A DNA stretch of 64,000 nucleotides from Bradyrhizobium canariense (lineage in GTDB: Bacteria > Pseudomonadota > Alphaproteobacteria > Rhizobiales > Xanthobacteraceae), in assembly GCF_900105125.1 (NCBI RefSeq), contig NZ_LT629750.1:2542001-2606000 (forward strand), given 5' to 3'. Every line of letters starts with the position of its first letter. Position 1 is the stretch's first letter. Shown here piece after piece: positions 20,108-29,611 of this stretch. The position numbers and the translations under genes are program-made. The notes under the pieces are model-generated. The model did not search any database, had not been told where the DNA came from, and saw only the letters and a list, made by a program, of their open reading frames with translations.

Positions 20108-20562
20108 TGGCCGTCTCGCAAGGTTGGTCGGAGTGGGCTGCCGGGTGGTTCGATGGAAAAGGCAAGATTCTTGAAATTATCGCAACAGCGCGACTTCACC
20201 TGTGAGGTACCGCACAAGAGGCAGGAAAAAAGCGCCCGCCGAAGCCTCGAGTCCGATCGCAATGCAAAATCCGGTATCATAATACAGTATTACTTTCTTT
20301 ACGTCTCGGCAATTCATGGCCGACCTTACCAAGGGTTCCTTACCAAGGCTTGGTCCGCAACACAGCATTTGCACGGCGCGACCGCCTGGACCGGCCCGCG
20401 CCAGGCGAACCTCCCCCTCCGCGCGACCCTGATCCGGCAAATTTCCATTATGAAACAAGGGTAATTACGGACTCTTAGCCGGGAATTTGGGGCCCAAAGA
20501 TACCAAACCTAAAGGCTTTACCTTTTAGATTTTGGAACTTGAGTTCCATCAACGGCAAGGTC
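20108..20562. other. Intergenic region between divergent ECF operon and diguanylate cyclase
   Basis: 455 bases without a convincing gene; several short open frames show no family resemblance and no ribosome sites. It must contain the promoters of both flanking transcription units. A 6-bp palindrome GGAACT-TG-AGTTCC lies at 20533-20546, directly before the diguanylate cyclase start, and could be an operator. Confidence 0.5.
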
Positions 20563-21714
20563 ATGGGCACCGCTGCGTCCGCGTTCCTGAATCCAATTTC
20601 GGCCGAACTGGACGGCGTCGGCCCCACAAAGCCGACGGCAGAGGCACTGTCGCGCCGCGCCAGGCAGCGCCGGCAAATTCTGGGAATGGTCGGCGTCAGC
20701 TATGTCATCGATGCCATTGTCCTGCTGATCTACAGCCAGGCCGGCACAATCCCGGCGGCGATCGGCCCGGCCTATGCCGCGTGCGGTCTCTTCACCGTCG
20801 CATGCAATATCGTGCTGTCGGAAGCCGGATTCACCGAGCGCTTCAAGGATCATTATTTCGTCACGCCGCAGGCCATCGTCGGCATGACAATCCTGCTGGC
20901 CTTCACCTACATCGCGCCGCAGGTCGGGGTGATGTTTCTCTGCAGCCTGTTCGTCGTCTTCAACTTCTCCTCGCTGTGCTCGACGCCGCGGCAGATGGCC
21001 GTGGTCTGGACCACGATGGCGTTCGGCGTCGCCGGGCTGTTCCTGCTCACCGACAAGCCGATCTCGATGCCGCACGGCAGCTATCTGGAGCGCGTTGCGA
21101 CGATGTCGGTATTCGTCCTTACCGTCGGGCGCTGCATGTTTCTCGGGATGTTCTCGAACTCGATGCGCCAATCGCTTTACAAGAGCGGCCTCAAGCTCAA
21201 GGAAGCCTACCGGCGCATCGAAGAGCTTGCCGAACTCGACGAACTCACAGGTTCGTACAACCGCCGTTGCATCATGCGGATGCTGGATGAAGAGATTTCC
21301 CGCGCCCGCCGCCTCAAGACGCCCTGCTCGATCGCGTTGATCGATCTCGACTGGTTCAAGCGCATCAACGATGCCTACGGCCATCCCACCGGCGATGAAG
21401 TTCTGCGAACGTTCGCGATCACCATGTTCGCGAACATCCGCAGCATCGACAGGTTCGGCCGTTATGGTGGCGAGGAATTCCTGCTGGTGCTTCCCGATAC
21501 GCACACCGAAGGCGCCGTGCACAATCTCGAAAGGCTGCGCGAGATCATTGCCGATCTCGACTGGAGCGCATTCTCGCCCGGCATGCAGGTGACGATTTCC
21601 GCGGGCGTCACAACGCTCAAACCGGACGAGACGTCGGATACATTTCTCGCGCGCGCCGACAGCGCGCTCTACATAGCCAAGGCACGGGGACGCGACCGCA
21701 TCGCCAGCGCCTGA
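20563..21714 (+). CDS. Membrane-bound diguanylate cyclase (GGDEF)
   Basis: 383 aa from ATG 20563 (AAGG ahead); a TTG at 20539 would add 8 residues. Six hydrophobic segments fill residues 40-205, then a short coiled linker (LKLKEAYRRIEELAEL) leads to the GGDEF domain starting DELTGSYNRR. The active site is GGEEF at residues 302-306, with the magnesium-binding ALIDLDWFKRIND. The allosteric I-site RSID is present at 293-296, five residues before GGEEF, so product inhibition by c-di-GMP is expected. No EAL domain, so it should make rather than degrade c-di-GMP. The sensory signal for the membrane domain is unknown. Confidence 0.9.
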   Translation: MGTAASAFLNPISAELDGVGPTKPTAEALSRRARQRRQILGMVGVSYVIDAIVLLIYSQAGTIPAAIGPAYAACGLFTVACNIVLSEAGFTERFKDHYFVTPQAIVGMTILLAFTYIAPQVGVMFLCSLFVVFNFSSLCSTPRQMAVVWTTMAFGVAGLFLLTDKPISMPHGSYLERVATMSVFVLTVGRCMFLGMFSNSMRQSLYKSGLKLKEAYRRIEELAELDELTGSYNRRCIMRMLDEEISRARRLKTPCSIALIDLDWFKRINDAYGHPTGDEVLRTFAITMFANIRSIDRFGRYGGEEFLLVLPDTHTEGAVHNLERLREIIADLDWSAFSPGMQVTISAGVTTLKPDETSDTFLARADSALYIAKARGRDRIASA

Positions 21715-21781
21715 TTCAACTATTTCTATTTCGGAACGAAGAAACCGTTGCCGGCCAATATGAATACTCCAGGATAGAGTC

Positions 21782-22888
21782 ATGAATTTGAAAATCGCCT
21801 CCAGTCCCGAAAACCTGCTCGACGAGCTGCAGGCCACGCTCGCACACGGGACCGTTGCGCGCCGGGTCGAGACCCTGCGTCGTGTGACCGACCTTTTTAT
21901 CAACGGCGCGGTCGATTATTCGGATGAACAGATCGGACTGTTCGACGACGTCTTCCAATGCCTGATCCTGCACATCGAGACTTCAGCCAAGGCACTGCTC
22001 GCCAACCGCCTCGCTCCGATCGACACCGCGCCGCCGCGGATCATTCGCACCCTGGCGTTCGACGACCTCATCGAGGTCGCGGCTCCCGTGCTGACGCAAT
22101 CGGAGCGGCTCGACGACGAAACGTTGATCGAGACCGCGCGCACCAAAAGCCAGGCGCATCTGATGGCGATTTCGAAACGAAGGGTGTTGAGTGACGCGGT
22201 GACCGACGTGCTGGTGCTGCGCGGCAACGACGAGGTAATCCAGAGCACCGTCAACAATCCGGGCGCGGAATTCTCCGAGCGCGGCTTTACCCGGCTGGTC
22301 AACCGTGCCGAGGGAGACGACAACCTCGCGACCTGCCTCGGCCTGCGACCGGCCATTCCGAGGCACCTTTATCTCAAGCTGCTCGCAAAGGCCTCGGACA
22401 CGGTGCGCGCGCGTCTTGAGTCGGCAAACCCGCAACAGGCCGGCGAGGTGCCGACTGCGGTGCGCGAGGCAACGCGACGGGCGCGCTCAGCCTCTGCAGC
22501 CATGAGCCAGGAAACCGCCATCGCGCACGCGCTCGTCAAATCCCTCTACGAGGAAGGCCGGCTCGACGAGCACCAAGTGGAGGCGTTTGCCGCGGCCGGC
22601 AAATTCGACGAGGCTAACGCCGCAATCGCAGCGCTCGCCAATGTTTCGGTGTTGGTCGCGGAAAACATGATGGTCGAAACCCGCGCCGAGGGCGTGATGA
22701 TCCTGGCAAAAGTCTCGGGAATGTCGTGGGCGACCGTCAGGGCGATCATCAACATGCGCGACGATCTGTCGGGCATGGATCCGACCGATCTCGAGGCTTG
22801 CAAGGCGACCTACGAACGGCTGCGGCCTTCAACGGCGCAGCAGGTGCTGCGTTTCCACCGCATGCAGCAAACGGCGCCGGCGGCATAG
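21782..22888 (+). CDS. DUF2336 domain protein
   Basis: 368 aa, all-helical, no signal peptide or membrane segment. It matches the DUF2336 family of alphaproteobacteria: the N-terminal RVETLRRVTDLFINGAVDYS, the HEAT-like repeats AFDDLIEVAAPVLTQSERLD and AISKRRVLSDAVTDVLVLRG, and the C-terminal VLVAENMMVETRAEG. Family members recur beside signalling genes, but their function is not established to my knowledge. It is 67 bp downstream of the diguanylate cyclase on the same strand and may act with it. Confidence 0.85.
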   Translation: MNLKIASSPENLLDELQATLAHGTVARRVETLRRVTDLFINGAVDYSDEQIGLFDDVFQCLILHIETSAKALLANRLAPIDTAPPRIIRTLAFDDLIEVAAPVLTQSERLDDETLIETARTKSQAHLMAISKRRVLSDAVTDVLVLRGNDEVIQSTVNNPGAEFSERGFTRLVNRAEGDDNLATCLGLRPAIPRHLYLKLLAKASDTVRARLESANPQQAGEVPTAVREATRRARSASAAMSQETAIAHALVKSLYEEGRLDEHQVEAFAAAGKFDEANAAIAALANVSVLVAENMMVETRAEGVMILAKVSGMSWATVRAIINMRDDLSGMDPTDLEACKATYERLRPSTAQQVLRFHRMQQTAPAA

Positions 22889-22925
22889 GCCTTCCACTCC
22901 CGCAGGGAAAGGTGAATCCACGGCG

Positions 22926-23564
22926 TTAAAACCGCAGCACGCGCGAGCCCGCGAACGCACCGACGGCCGCGACCAGCGCGGTCGCGATGCTGTACCAGGT
23001 CGCGACGAACAGCGGCGAATCGTCGGTGCAGTGCGACGCGTAGAGCGTCGCCGCCAATCCCGCCGACAACATTCCGGCGATCGCGCCCGCGAGTGCCGGC
23101 CGTGTCGGCGCACCGTGACGCAGGCCGACCAGCGCTCCCGCCAGCAACGGCAACGAGATCAGCGGAATCGCCGTCATGCAAACCCGCGAATTGTGGCCGA
23201 CCAATCGCGTCATCATCGGCAACCGTTGCGGCAACATCATCTCGCCCCCGATCCCGGCGACAAGAATTCCGGCCGGAATCAACAGCAGTAACGCCCAGCC
23301 GCGCAGCGAGGCTTCCGGCCGCGACAAATGCAGACTGACGGTGATCGCCGAGATCGCCAGCGCCAGCGTCACCACAAACTTCAGGTCGAAGAACGGATTA
23401 TGCATTGCGGTCCTGACGTCCGGCCGCACCCCGAGTATTGCGAGAAATATCGCGATCGATACCGGCGCCGCGGCGAGCAACGTCAACGCCAGCACAGATC
23501 CAACAGGCTGCGCGCGTTGCGCGTTGTCGGCGGCGAGGGTTCGAATGAGCTGGTCGGTTTCCAT
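22926..23564 (-). CDS. nrsF: NrsF-type (DUF1109) membrane anti-sigma factor
   Basis: 212 aa with six predicted membrane helices. N-terminal METDQLIRTLAADNAQRAQP and an NPFFDLKFVVTLAL loop are typical of DUF1109, named NrsF in Caulobacter, where it holds SigF inactive at the membrane. Two conserved Cys sit in the periplasmic loops (SRVCMTAIP and YASHCTDDSP), which in Caulobacter NrsF mediate the response to heavy metal and oxidants. The gene starts 2 bases after the sigma stop, so the two are translated together. Basis: sequence pattern plus known family biology. Confidence 0.88.
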   Translation of the reverse strand: METDQLIRTLAADNAQRAQPVGSVLALTLLAAAPVSIAIFLAILGVRPDVRTAMHNPFFDLKFVVTLALAISAITVSLHLSRPEASLRGWALLLLIPAGILVAGIGGEMMLPQRLPMMTRLVGHNSRVCMTAIPLISLPLLAGALVGLRHGAPTRPALAGAIAGMLSAGLAATLYASHCTDDSPLFVATWYSIATALVAAVGAFAGSRVLRF

Positions 23565-23566
23565 GG

Positions 23567-24112
23567 TTATTGTTCCCGCAATTTGGCGGTAAGGCTGGTC
23601 AGCCCGCGATGCAGCGCGACACGCACCGCGCCCTCGCTCATCGCGAATTTTGCCGCCGTATCCTTGATCGATGCGCTGTCGACGGCGATCGACTGCAGAA
23701 CCTCGCGCTGACGGGCCGGAAGAGATTGAAGCTGAACAGCGACCTCATTTGCCGGAACGGTCTCGGCTGCGGGCTCGCTTGGGATCGTCTCGGCGAAATC
23801 GTCGATGTTGACGAAAATCCGCCGGCCACGGCGGCGCAGTGCATCGATCAGCTTGTTGCGGGCAATCGCAAACAGCCATGGCGCGAACGGCGCGCCGGCA
23901 TCCCAGGTATGCCGCTTCAGGTGCACCGCGAGCAAAATGTCCTGCACGATATCCTCGGATTGGTCGACCGGCTGCCCAGCCCGGGCCAGACCGCGGCGCG
24001 CCGCAGCCCTCAACACCGGCGTCACGGCCTTGAGCAGACGATGATACGCAGCACTGTCGCCTGAAATGGCCAGCCGCATCAGGCCGGTCCATTCGTCTTC
24101 ACGTTCGCGCAC
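23567..24112 (-). CDS. sigF: ECF sigma factor SigF-type (NrsF partner)
   Basis: 181 aa from a GTG at 24110-24112, preceded by GGGAG at 5 bases. An in-frame ATG 63 bases further upstream would lie ahead of the candidate promoter, so it is rejected. Region 2: SEDIVQDILLAVHLKRHTW and FAPWLFAIARNKLIDALRRR. Region 4: LPARQREVLQSIAVDSASI, MSEGAVRVALHRGL. This is the layout of the ECF16-like SigF of Caulobacter, which controls a periplasmic oxidant/metal response, typically including methionine sulfoxide reductase. Those targets are not in this window. Confidence 0.88.
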   Translation of the reverse strand: MREREDEWTGLMRLAISGDSAAYHRLLKAVTPVLRAAARRGLARAGQPVDQSEDIVQDILLAVHLKRHTWDAGAPFAPWLFAIARNKLIDALRRRGRRIFVNIDDFAETIPSEPAAETVPANEVAVQLQSLPARQREVLQSIAVDSASIKDTAAKFAMSEGAVRVALHRGLTSLTAKLREQ

Positions 24113-24132
24113 GTGCGCTCCCACACTGCAAT

Positions 24133-24157
24133 TCGGTCGATCTTTCAATTTGTTACG
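24133..24157 (-). promoter_or_regulatory. Candidate SigF autoregulatory promoter
   Basis: Reading leftward: GTAACA, 15 bases, CGAA (24152-24157 and 24133-24136). The known Caulobacter SigF consensus is about GTAACC-N16-CGAA; counted from the core GTAAC the spacing here is 16. Transcription would begin about 10-15 bases before the GTG start of sigF, leaving a very short leader. Confidence 0.55.
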
Positions 24158-24479
24158 CCCGCAGACGCCAATCACGAAGTCGTGATGATCGTCATCGGAA
24201 GCCCGCGGGGATCGTCGGCTTCACTCAGGGAATCGCGGCCAGGAAGTTCTGTCGCCGAAGGCTCATAACATCGAACGGTCCGGCTGGCACCCTTGGCGGC
24301 ACCGCACGAGGTTTTGCGGAGAGATTCCGTGAACGGCTCCGCTCAAAATGCCCGCCGGGCAAAGGGGTCGCCCTGTTTTCGCCCGGACTCGCGCGAAGAT
24401 TCCCTTTTTTTGCCCCGCTGCGGACATGCCATGGGGTCTCTTTTCGCCGCCAAGGGCTGGCAATCGGGGAGATAGCCAC

Positions 24480-25121
24480 ATGACCATCAAAGCCAGCGGG
24501 CGCTCGGCATTGATCCTCGCAACAGGGTTCTGGATTTGCTTCGCCGGGCCGTCGCAAGCCGCGAGCGCCGACGATGCGGACAATACAGCGGCGCCTGTTG
24601 CCAAACACAGCTCGCATCACGGGAAAAAATACGCGCATCAAAGTTCCGACAAGGCGTCGCTGAAATCCTCCGACAGCAAAAAATCTGCCGATTCCGATGA
24701 CAGCGACAATTCGACCGCGGTCCAGTCTTCGCAAATGCCGGCATCCGTCGCCAACGCCAACGCGCAATTGGCGGCCGACACCCCGGTGGCCGGCAGCGCC
24801 AAGGCGATGACCGAACGCGCCAACAACATCGTGCAGGCTGCGCCGGATGCAACGGCCGATATACAGGCCGCGGCAGGAACGCCAGTCGTTGCCGCCGACC
24901 AGCTCAATGATGTCGACCGCGCCCTGCACGAAGCCGCGCCGCCCGCGACGCCGGTAGCGATGGCCGCCGCTGACGCGCCTGTAACGCCTGCAACCGCCCC
25001 TGTCGCGGCAGCGAGCAATGAAAGTTCCGCCTGGGATCAGACCTCGCTGATCGGGAAGATCTTCATCGGCTTTGGTGCGCTGCTGACCGTGGCCTCCGCC
25101 GCGCGCATGTTCATAGCCTGA
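24480..25121 (+). CDS. Exported low-complexity protein with C-terminal membrane helix
   Basis: 213 aa from ATG 24480, with GGGGAG 9 bases ahead. Signal peptide to about residue 29 (GPSQAASADD). The mature protein begins with a His/Lys/Ser/Asp-rich stretch (KHSSHHGKKYAHQSSDK, then DSKKSADSDDSDNS), continues through Ala/Pro/Val-rich disordered sequence, and ends in one hydrophobic segment (IGKIFIGFGALLTVASAARM). No family recognised. The His/Asp-rich patch could bind metal ions, which would fit the neighbouring metal-responsive SigF-NrsF system, but this is speculation. It is divergent from sigF; the 24158-24479 interval has no other gene. Confidence 0.7.
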   Translation: MTIKASGRSALILATGFWICFAGPSQAASADDADNTAAPVAKHSSHHGKKYAHQSSDKASLKSSDSKKSADSDDSDNSTAVQSSQMPASVANANAQLAADTPVAGSAKAMTERANNIVQAAPDATADIQAAAGTPVVAADQLNDVDRALHEAAPPATPVAMAAADAPVTPATAPVAAASNESSAWDQTSLIGKIFIGFGALLTVASAARMFIA

Positions 25122-25257
25122 CATATAAGCATCATCCGAGGACGCGCGCCCGATCGGGTGCGTGCCTCCGGGTGACGATCTGCTCAAATCCCCCCACTTG
25201 AAGCCCATCCCGCCAGCGGGCACAGTGCCCGCAAGGTAAGGCTGCGCGGGGTGGATC

Positions 25258-26037
25258 ATGAGCACTTTTGAACACATCATTGTCGAGAGCCAAGGCGCGG
25301 TCGGCCTTATCAAGCTCAATCGCCCGAAAATGCTCAATGCGCTGTCCTTTGGCGTATTCAGGGAGATCGCCGCCGCGATCGACGATCTCGAGGCGGACGA
25401 CAAAATCGGCTGCATCGTGCTGACCGGCAGCGAAAAAGCTTTCGCCGCGGGCGCCGACATCAAGGAAATGCAGCCGAAGACCTTCATCGATATGTTCTCC
25501 AGCGATTTCACCGCGATCGGCGGCGATCGCGTCGCCAACTGCCGGAAACCGACCATCGCCGCCGTCAGCGGCTATGCGCTGGGCGGCGGCTGCGAACTGG
25601 CGATGATGTGCGACATCATTATCGCCGCCGACACGGCGAAATTCGGCCAGCCTGAAATCACGCTCGGCACCATTCCCGGCATCGGCGGAACCCAGCGACT
25701 GACGCGCGCGATCGGCAAATCCAAGGCGATGGACCTGTGCCTGACCGGCCGGATGATGGACGCCGCCGAGGCGGAGCGATCGGGGCTTGTGAGCCGCGTT
25801 GTGCCTGCGGACAAGCTGATGGAAGAAGCGCTGGCCGCGGCGGAAAAAATCGCCGCGATGTCGCATCCCGCAGCCGCGATGGCAAAAGAAGCCATCAACC
25901 GCGCCTTTGAGACACCGCTGTCGGAGGGCATGAACGTCGAACGCAATTTGTTTCATTCCACCTTTGCGCTCGAGGATCGCTCCGAAGGCATGGCGGCGTT
26001 CATCGAGAAGCGCAAACCGGTGAACAAGAACAGGTAG
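25258..26037 (+). CDS. Enoyl-CoA hydratase
   Basis: 259 aa crotonase. Oxyanion-hole and active-site motifs: [28 protein letters not shown] (first catalytic Glu), [20 protein letters not shown] (second catalytic Glu). It hydrates trans-2-enoyl-CoA in fatty acid beta-oxidation; both Glu are retained, so true hydratase activity is likely. Length equals the mitochondrial/short-chain type (ECHS1-like). GGTGGATC precedes the ATG. The 136 bases upstream contain no gene. It is convergent with the acetyl-CoA hydrolase/transferase gene, whose stop is 17 bases away. Confidence 0.92.
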   Translation: MSTFEHIIVESQGAVGLIKLNRPKMLNALSFGVFREIAAAIDDLEADDKIGCIVLTGSEKAFAAGADIKEMQPKTFIDMFSSDFTAIGGDRVANCRKPTIAAVSGYALGGGCELAMMCDIIIAADTAKFGQPEITLGTIPGIGGTQRLTRAIGKSKAMDLCLTGRMMDAAEAERSGLVSRVVPADKLMEEALAAAEKIAAMSHPAAAMAKEAINRAFETPLSEGMNVERNLFHSTFALEDRSEGMAAFIEKRKPVNKNR

Positions 26038-26053
26038 ATCAAGCGGTCTTTCG

Positions 26054-27916
26054 TTAGCTCGCCTTGCTCCTCGCCAGCGCGGCGCTGACCAGCGCGCGAT
26101 AGGCGCGCTCGGACCACGTCGCGGGTCGATCGAGCCCGAGCCTCGCCAGGCACTCCTGATCGGAAGCATCCACCGTGCGGGTCAATCCCTGCCACAACAA
26201 TCCGGGCAGACTTTTTGGCGTGCGTTGCGCATCCTGGAGAACCTGCAAAGCCGGAATCAACCGCTGCTCGACGTCGGTGAAATCGCTGCCGAATGGAAAC
26301 GATGGCAGCAAACCGGCCTCACGCGCGGGCTTTAGCGCAGCTGCGATTTTCTCGGGGCGATTGTCGCGATAGGCGACCGGGATTTCAAAATTCTTCGGCA
26401 GCTTGCCGGCATCCTTGGCCTGGCGCATCAGACCGTCTTGAAAGCGGGAATCGGTCACCTGCAGCATCGCCGCGATCACCTCGGCGTCGGATTTTCCCCT
26501 GATATCGGCAACACCGTATTCGGTGACGACGACGTCGCGCAGATGCCGGGGAATGGTCTCGTGACCATAGGTCCAGCGGATGTTCGATTGGGTTTTGGCG
26601 CCGGCCTGCCGCGTTGCTTCCACCGTGAGAATCGAGCGCGCACCCGGCAACGCGAAGGCCTGCGCCACGAAATTATACTGGCCACCGACGCCACTGACGA
26701 CCTGGCCGTCCTCGAGGCCGTCGGAAATCGCAGCGCCCATCAAGGTGGCCATCATCGCATTGTTGACGAAACGGGCGTCGACGCGGGCGCGCCGCTTGGT
26801 GTCTTCGTCGCCATAGAGCTCGTTGGTGAAGGATACCGGCATCATCTGGATTCGCGCGATCTGGTCAGGCGTCATCTCGCGCAGCGCGCGGTAGAATGAC
26901 TTTGGCCCGAGAAAAAATGCGCCGTGCAGCACCACGCCGTCGACCTCGCGCTTGAGCACGCCGGCGTCGATCAGGCCGAGAAACGCCTCGAACAACATTT
27001 CGCTGACGCCGTAGAGGCCCTTTTCAAAGGAGCCGGTTTGCGGATCCGACGGCTGGTCCGCGGCGGGCGCGAGCCGTTTCATGATCGTGTGAAACTGGGC
27101 GTTGTCGTGATGACGGACGATCAATCCCTGCGCCAGCGCGTCGCCGACCTGCCCGATGCCGATCTGAAGCGTGCCGCCGTCACGCACGAGGCCAGCGGTG
27201 TGAAGACCGATGGCGTATTTGGTGTCGGTGATCGGCTCGGAGGGCGGCGCAAACAGGGGAAATTCGTTCGCCGGCCCCTCGAGCACCGCACTGAATTGCT
27301 CCGCCGGCACATCACCCGCACCCGGCATGAACGGCAGTTCGGAATTGACCTGGCCGATCAGTCTGAACGAGGCGCGCCCTTCCGAGCGGGCGCGCAAAAC
27401 GTCGAGCGTAGTGTCGGTGTTACAGCTCAGACTGTAGTGCGTGACGCCGTCAACCACGCGCTTCGCCACCAGTTGCGTGACGACATTGAGCCCTCGCGCC
27501 AGCAGATAGGACGAGGCGTGGGTATAGTTCGCGGAAATGTAATGTTGCTGCGCAAACGGCACATGCAGCCATTTTCCCGCCAGAAAGAAAAACTCGATCA
27601 CCTGGACATTGGGTGGCAGCTCGCCCGCATGCAGCGCATCGGCATAGGCAAGATCAGGATAGCCGCCGAACAGGCGATCAATCACCGGGGTAATGAAACG
27701 TCGCTCCAGCAGGTTTGCCGGCTTCGGCTTTTCCAGCGTCAGTGCGGAAAAGAAGGTCAGGTTGATTCTGCGGTCGGCGACGGCGCGCGCGTAGAGCGCA
27801 TTGACGATGTGATTTGCCTTGCCGAGCCCGAGCGGCAGCCCGACCACCAGATTGTTGCCGACGTCACGGACGATATCCTCCGCGATGAGGTCGGGGTCGG
27901 AAAATATTTTCGGCAT
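26054..27916 (-). CDS. Acetyl-CoA hydrolase/transferase-family protein
   Basis: 620 aa from ATG 27914-27916; an upstream in-frame start at 27949 is possible. The C-terminal half carries the family motifs DGLEDGQVVSGVGGQYNFV and the catalytic-loop stretch SILTVEATRQAGAKTQSNI, then HLRDVVVTEYGVADIRGKSD. The N-terminal half has the glycine-rich NNLVVGLPLGLGKANHIVNALY. Such proteins transfer CoA between acetyl-CoA and another acyl group, or hydrolyse it, via a glutamyl-CoA intermediate. The 620-residue form is longer than classical acetate CoA-transferases (about 500) and is common in rhizobia. Substrate not determined. Confidence 0.82.
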   Translation of the reverse strand: MPKIFSDPDLIAEDIVRDVGNNLVVGLPLGLGKANHIVNALYARAVADRRINLTFFSALTLEKPKPANLLERRFITPVIDRLFGGYPDLAYADALHAGELPPNVQVIEFFFLAGKWLHVPFAQQHYISANYTHASSYLLARGLNVVTQLVAKRVVDGVTHYSLSCNTDTTLDVLRARSEGRASFRLIGQVNSELPFMPGAGDVPAEQFSAVLEGPANEFPLFAPPSEPITDTKYAIGLHTAGLVRDGGTLQIGIGQVGDALAQGLIVRHHDNAQFHTIMKRLAPAADQPSDPQTGSFEKGLYGVSEMLFEAFLGLIDAGVLKREVDGVVLHGAFFLGPKSFYRALREMTPDQIARIQMMPVSFTNELYGDEDTKRRARVDARFVNNAMMATLMGAAISDGLEDGQVVSGVGGQYNFVAQAFALPGARSILTVEATRQAGAKTQSNIRWTYGHETIPRHLRDVVVTEYGVADIRGKSDAEVIAAMLQVTDSRFQDGLMRQAKDAGKLPKNFEIPVAYRDNRPEKIAAALKPAREAGLLPSFPFGSDFTDVEQRLIPALQVLQDAQRTPKSLPGLLWQGLTRTVDASDQECLARLGLDRPATWSERAYRALVSAALARSKAS

Positions 27917-28196
27917 TAAATGCAAGCCCGGGCGAAATGGGACAGGCAACGCCCGGAATCGGACGCCAATCGCCGGCAGCTATAGCTTATTTTCGCCAGA
28001 TATTCGTCTGTGACGAACCGGCAACAGCACAAGACGGAATTCACAGGCTTTTTTGTCGCCGGCGGTTTGCCAGTGGCGGTCACGCCCTCTAAACGGGTAA
28101 ACCTGTCGGTGGCTGTCGGCGGGGGCGGACGGCCGGGGTTGGTTACGGAATCAGATGGTTGGGCGTGCCGCTACAGTAGGCCACGTGGGAAGGCGC

Positions 28197-29591
28197 ATGC
28201 TTCGATCGGGCATCTGCCTTGGCGTCGTCACCTGCCTTGCAACCTGCCTCGGCCTCCCCGCGTCCACAGCCCAGGCCGAAAGCCTCGCTGAGGCTTTGGT
28301 GAAAGCCTATCAGACCAATCCGCAGCTCAGTGCCGAACGGGCGCGGCAGCGCGCCACTGACGAGAACGTGCCGCAGGCGATGGCGGGCTATCGGCCCCAG
28401 ATCATTGCCAGCCTGAGCGTCGGCCTGCAGGCGGTGCGCAACCTGCTGCCGGATAACACGATTCAATCCGCGACCCTGAAGCCCTGGGTCATCGGGGTGA
28501 CGGTAACCCAGACATTGTTCAACGGCTTCAAGACCGCAAACAGCGTTCGCGTGGCGGAATTGCAGGTGCAATCCGGCCGCGAGGCCCTGCGCAATGTCGG
28601 TCAGGGCGTGCTGCTCGACGCCGTCACCGCTTATAGCAATGTGCTCGCCAATCAATCGCTGGTCGAGGCGCAACGCACCAACGTCGCATTCCTGCGCGAG
28701 ACATTGGAAATCACCCAAAGACGTCTCAAGGCCGGCGATGTGACGCCGACCGATACCGCGCAGGCGGAGGCCCGCCTGAGCCGGGGACTTGCCGATCTCA
28801 ACGCCGCCGAAGTCAATCTTGCGGTCAGCCAGGCGACCTACACCCAGGTTATCGGTAATCCTCCCGCTCAGTTGCGGCCGGCCGAAACCGTAGACCGGTA
28901 TCTGCCGCACAGTCGCGATGAGGCTACCACGTTTGCGACCAAGGAGAATCCCGCGGTTGTCGCCGCCGGCTTCGATGTCGACGTCGCCTCGACCAGCATT
29001 CGCGTCGCCGAGAGCAGCCTGATGCCGACCGTTACCCTGCAAGGTAACGTCAGCCACAGCGCCGACGACGATTCGACGCTGAGCACCTTCAGGACCGATC
29101 AGGCATCGGTGGTCGGCCAGATCAACGCGCCGATTTACGATGGTGGCACCGGAGCGTCGCAGACCCGGCAGGCCAAGGAAGTGGCGGCCCAAAGCCGGCT
29201 GGTGCTCGATCAGGTCCGCAGCCAGGCGCGGACCGCCGCCGTTGGCGCCTGGGTCGCCAATGAAGGCGCCAAGATCGCGGTGACGGCATCGGAATCCGAA
29301 GTGCGCGCGGCAACAGTGGCGCTGCAGGGCGTGCAGAAGGAAGCACAGGGCGGACAGCGCACCACCGTCGATGTCTTGAACTCGGAAGCGGACCTGATCT
29401 CGGCAAAAGCGCGGCTGATCGGCGCCCAGCGCGATCGGGTGATCGCATCCTATACCCTGCTCAGCGCGATCGGCCGGCTCGACGTCAAGACGCTCGGGTT
29501 GAATACCCCGGATTATCTGCCCGAAGTGCACTACCATCAGGTGCGCGATGCGTGGGAAGGACTTCGCACGCGCACACCGTCCGGTCAGTAG
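28197..29591 (+). CDS. TolC-family outer membrane efflux protein
   Basis: 464 aa from ATG 28197 (GGGAAGG ahead); ATG 28155 adds 14 residues. Signal peptide ends near AQAES. The mature protein shows the two tandem TolC/OEP repeats: SLAEALVKAYQTNPQL at the N-terminus, the strand VTQTLFNGFKTANSVRVAEL, and the second-half equivalents NAPIYDGGTGASQTRQAKE and YTLLSAIGRLDVKTLGL. It forms a trimeric channel for type I or RND exporters. The RND pump genes at 31.2-35.6 kb lie nearby but on the other strand and separated by two genes, so pairing is only a possibility. Confidence 0.9.
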   Translation: MLRSGICLGVVTCLATCLGLPASTAQAESLAEALVKAYQTNPQLSAERARQRATDENVPQAMAGYRPQIIASLSVGLQAVRNLLPDNTIQSATLKPWVIGVTVTQTLFNGFKTANSVRVAELQVQSGREALRNVGQGVLLDAVTAYSNVLANQSLVEAQRTNVAFLRETLEITQRRLKAGDVTPTDTAQAEARLSRGLADLNAAEVNLAVSQATYTQVIGNPPAQLRPAETVDRYLPHSRDEATTFATKENPAVVAAGFDVDVASTSIRVAESSLMPTVTLQGNVSHSADDDSTLSTFRTDQASVVGQINAPIYDGGTGASQTRQAKEVAAQSRLVLDQVRSQARTAAVGAWVANEGAKIAVTASESEVRAATVALQGVQKEAQGGQRTTVDVLNSEADLISAKARLIGAQRDRVIASYTLLSAIGRLDVKTLGLNTPDYLPEVHYHQVRDAWEGLRTRTPSGQ

Positions 29592-29611
29592 CCTGCGGAG
29601 GGCGGGATGCG

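Noticed and set aside
20177..20458. 93-codon minus frame in the sigma/diguanylate cyclase spacer
   Set aside because: No ribosome site, no motif; region is more likely promoter DNA.
25132..26169. 345-codon minus-strand frame opposite the enoyl-CoA hydratase
   Set aside because: The plus strand encodes a complete crotonase with both catalytic Glu; the opposite frame is Arg/His/Gly-rich noise.
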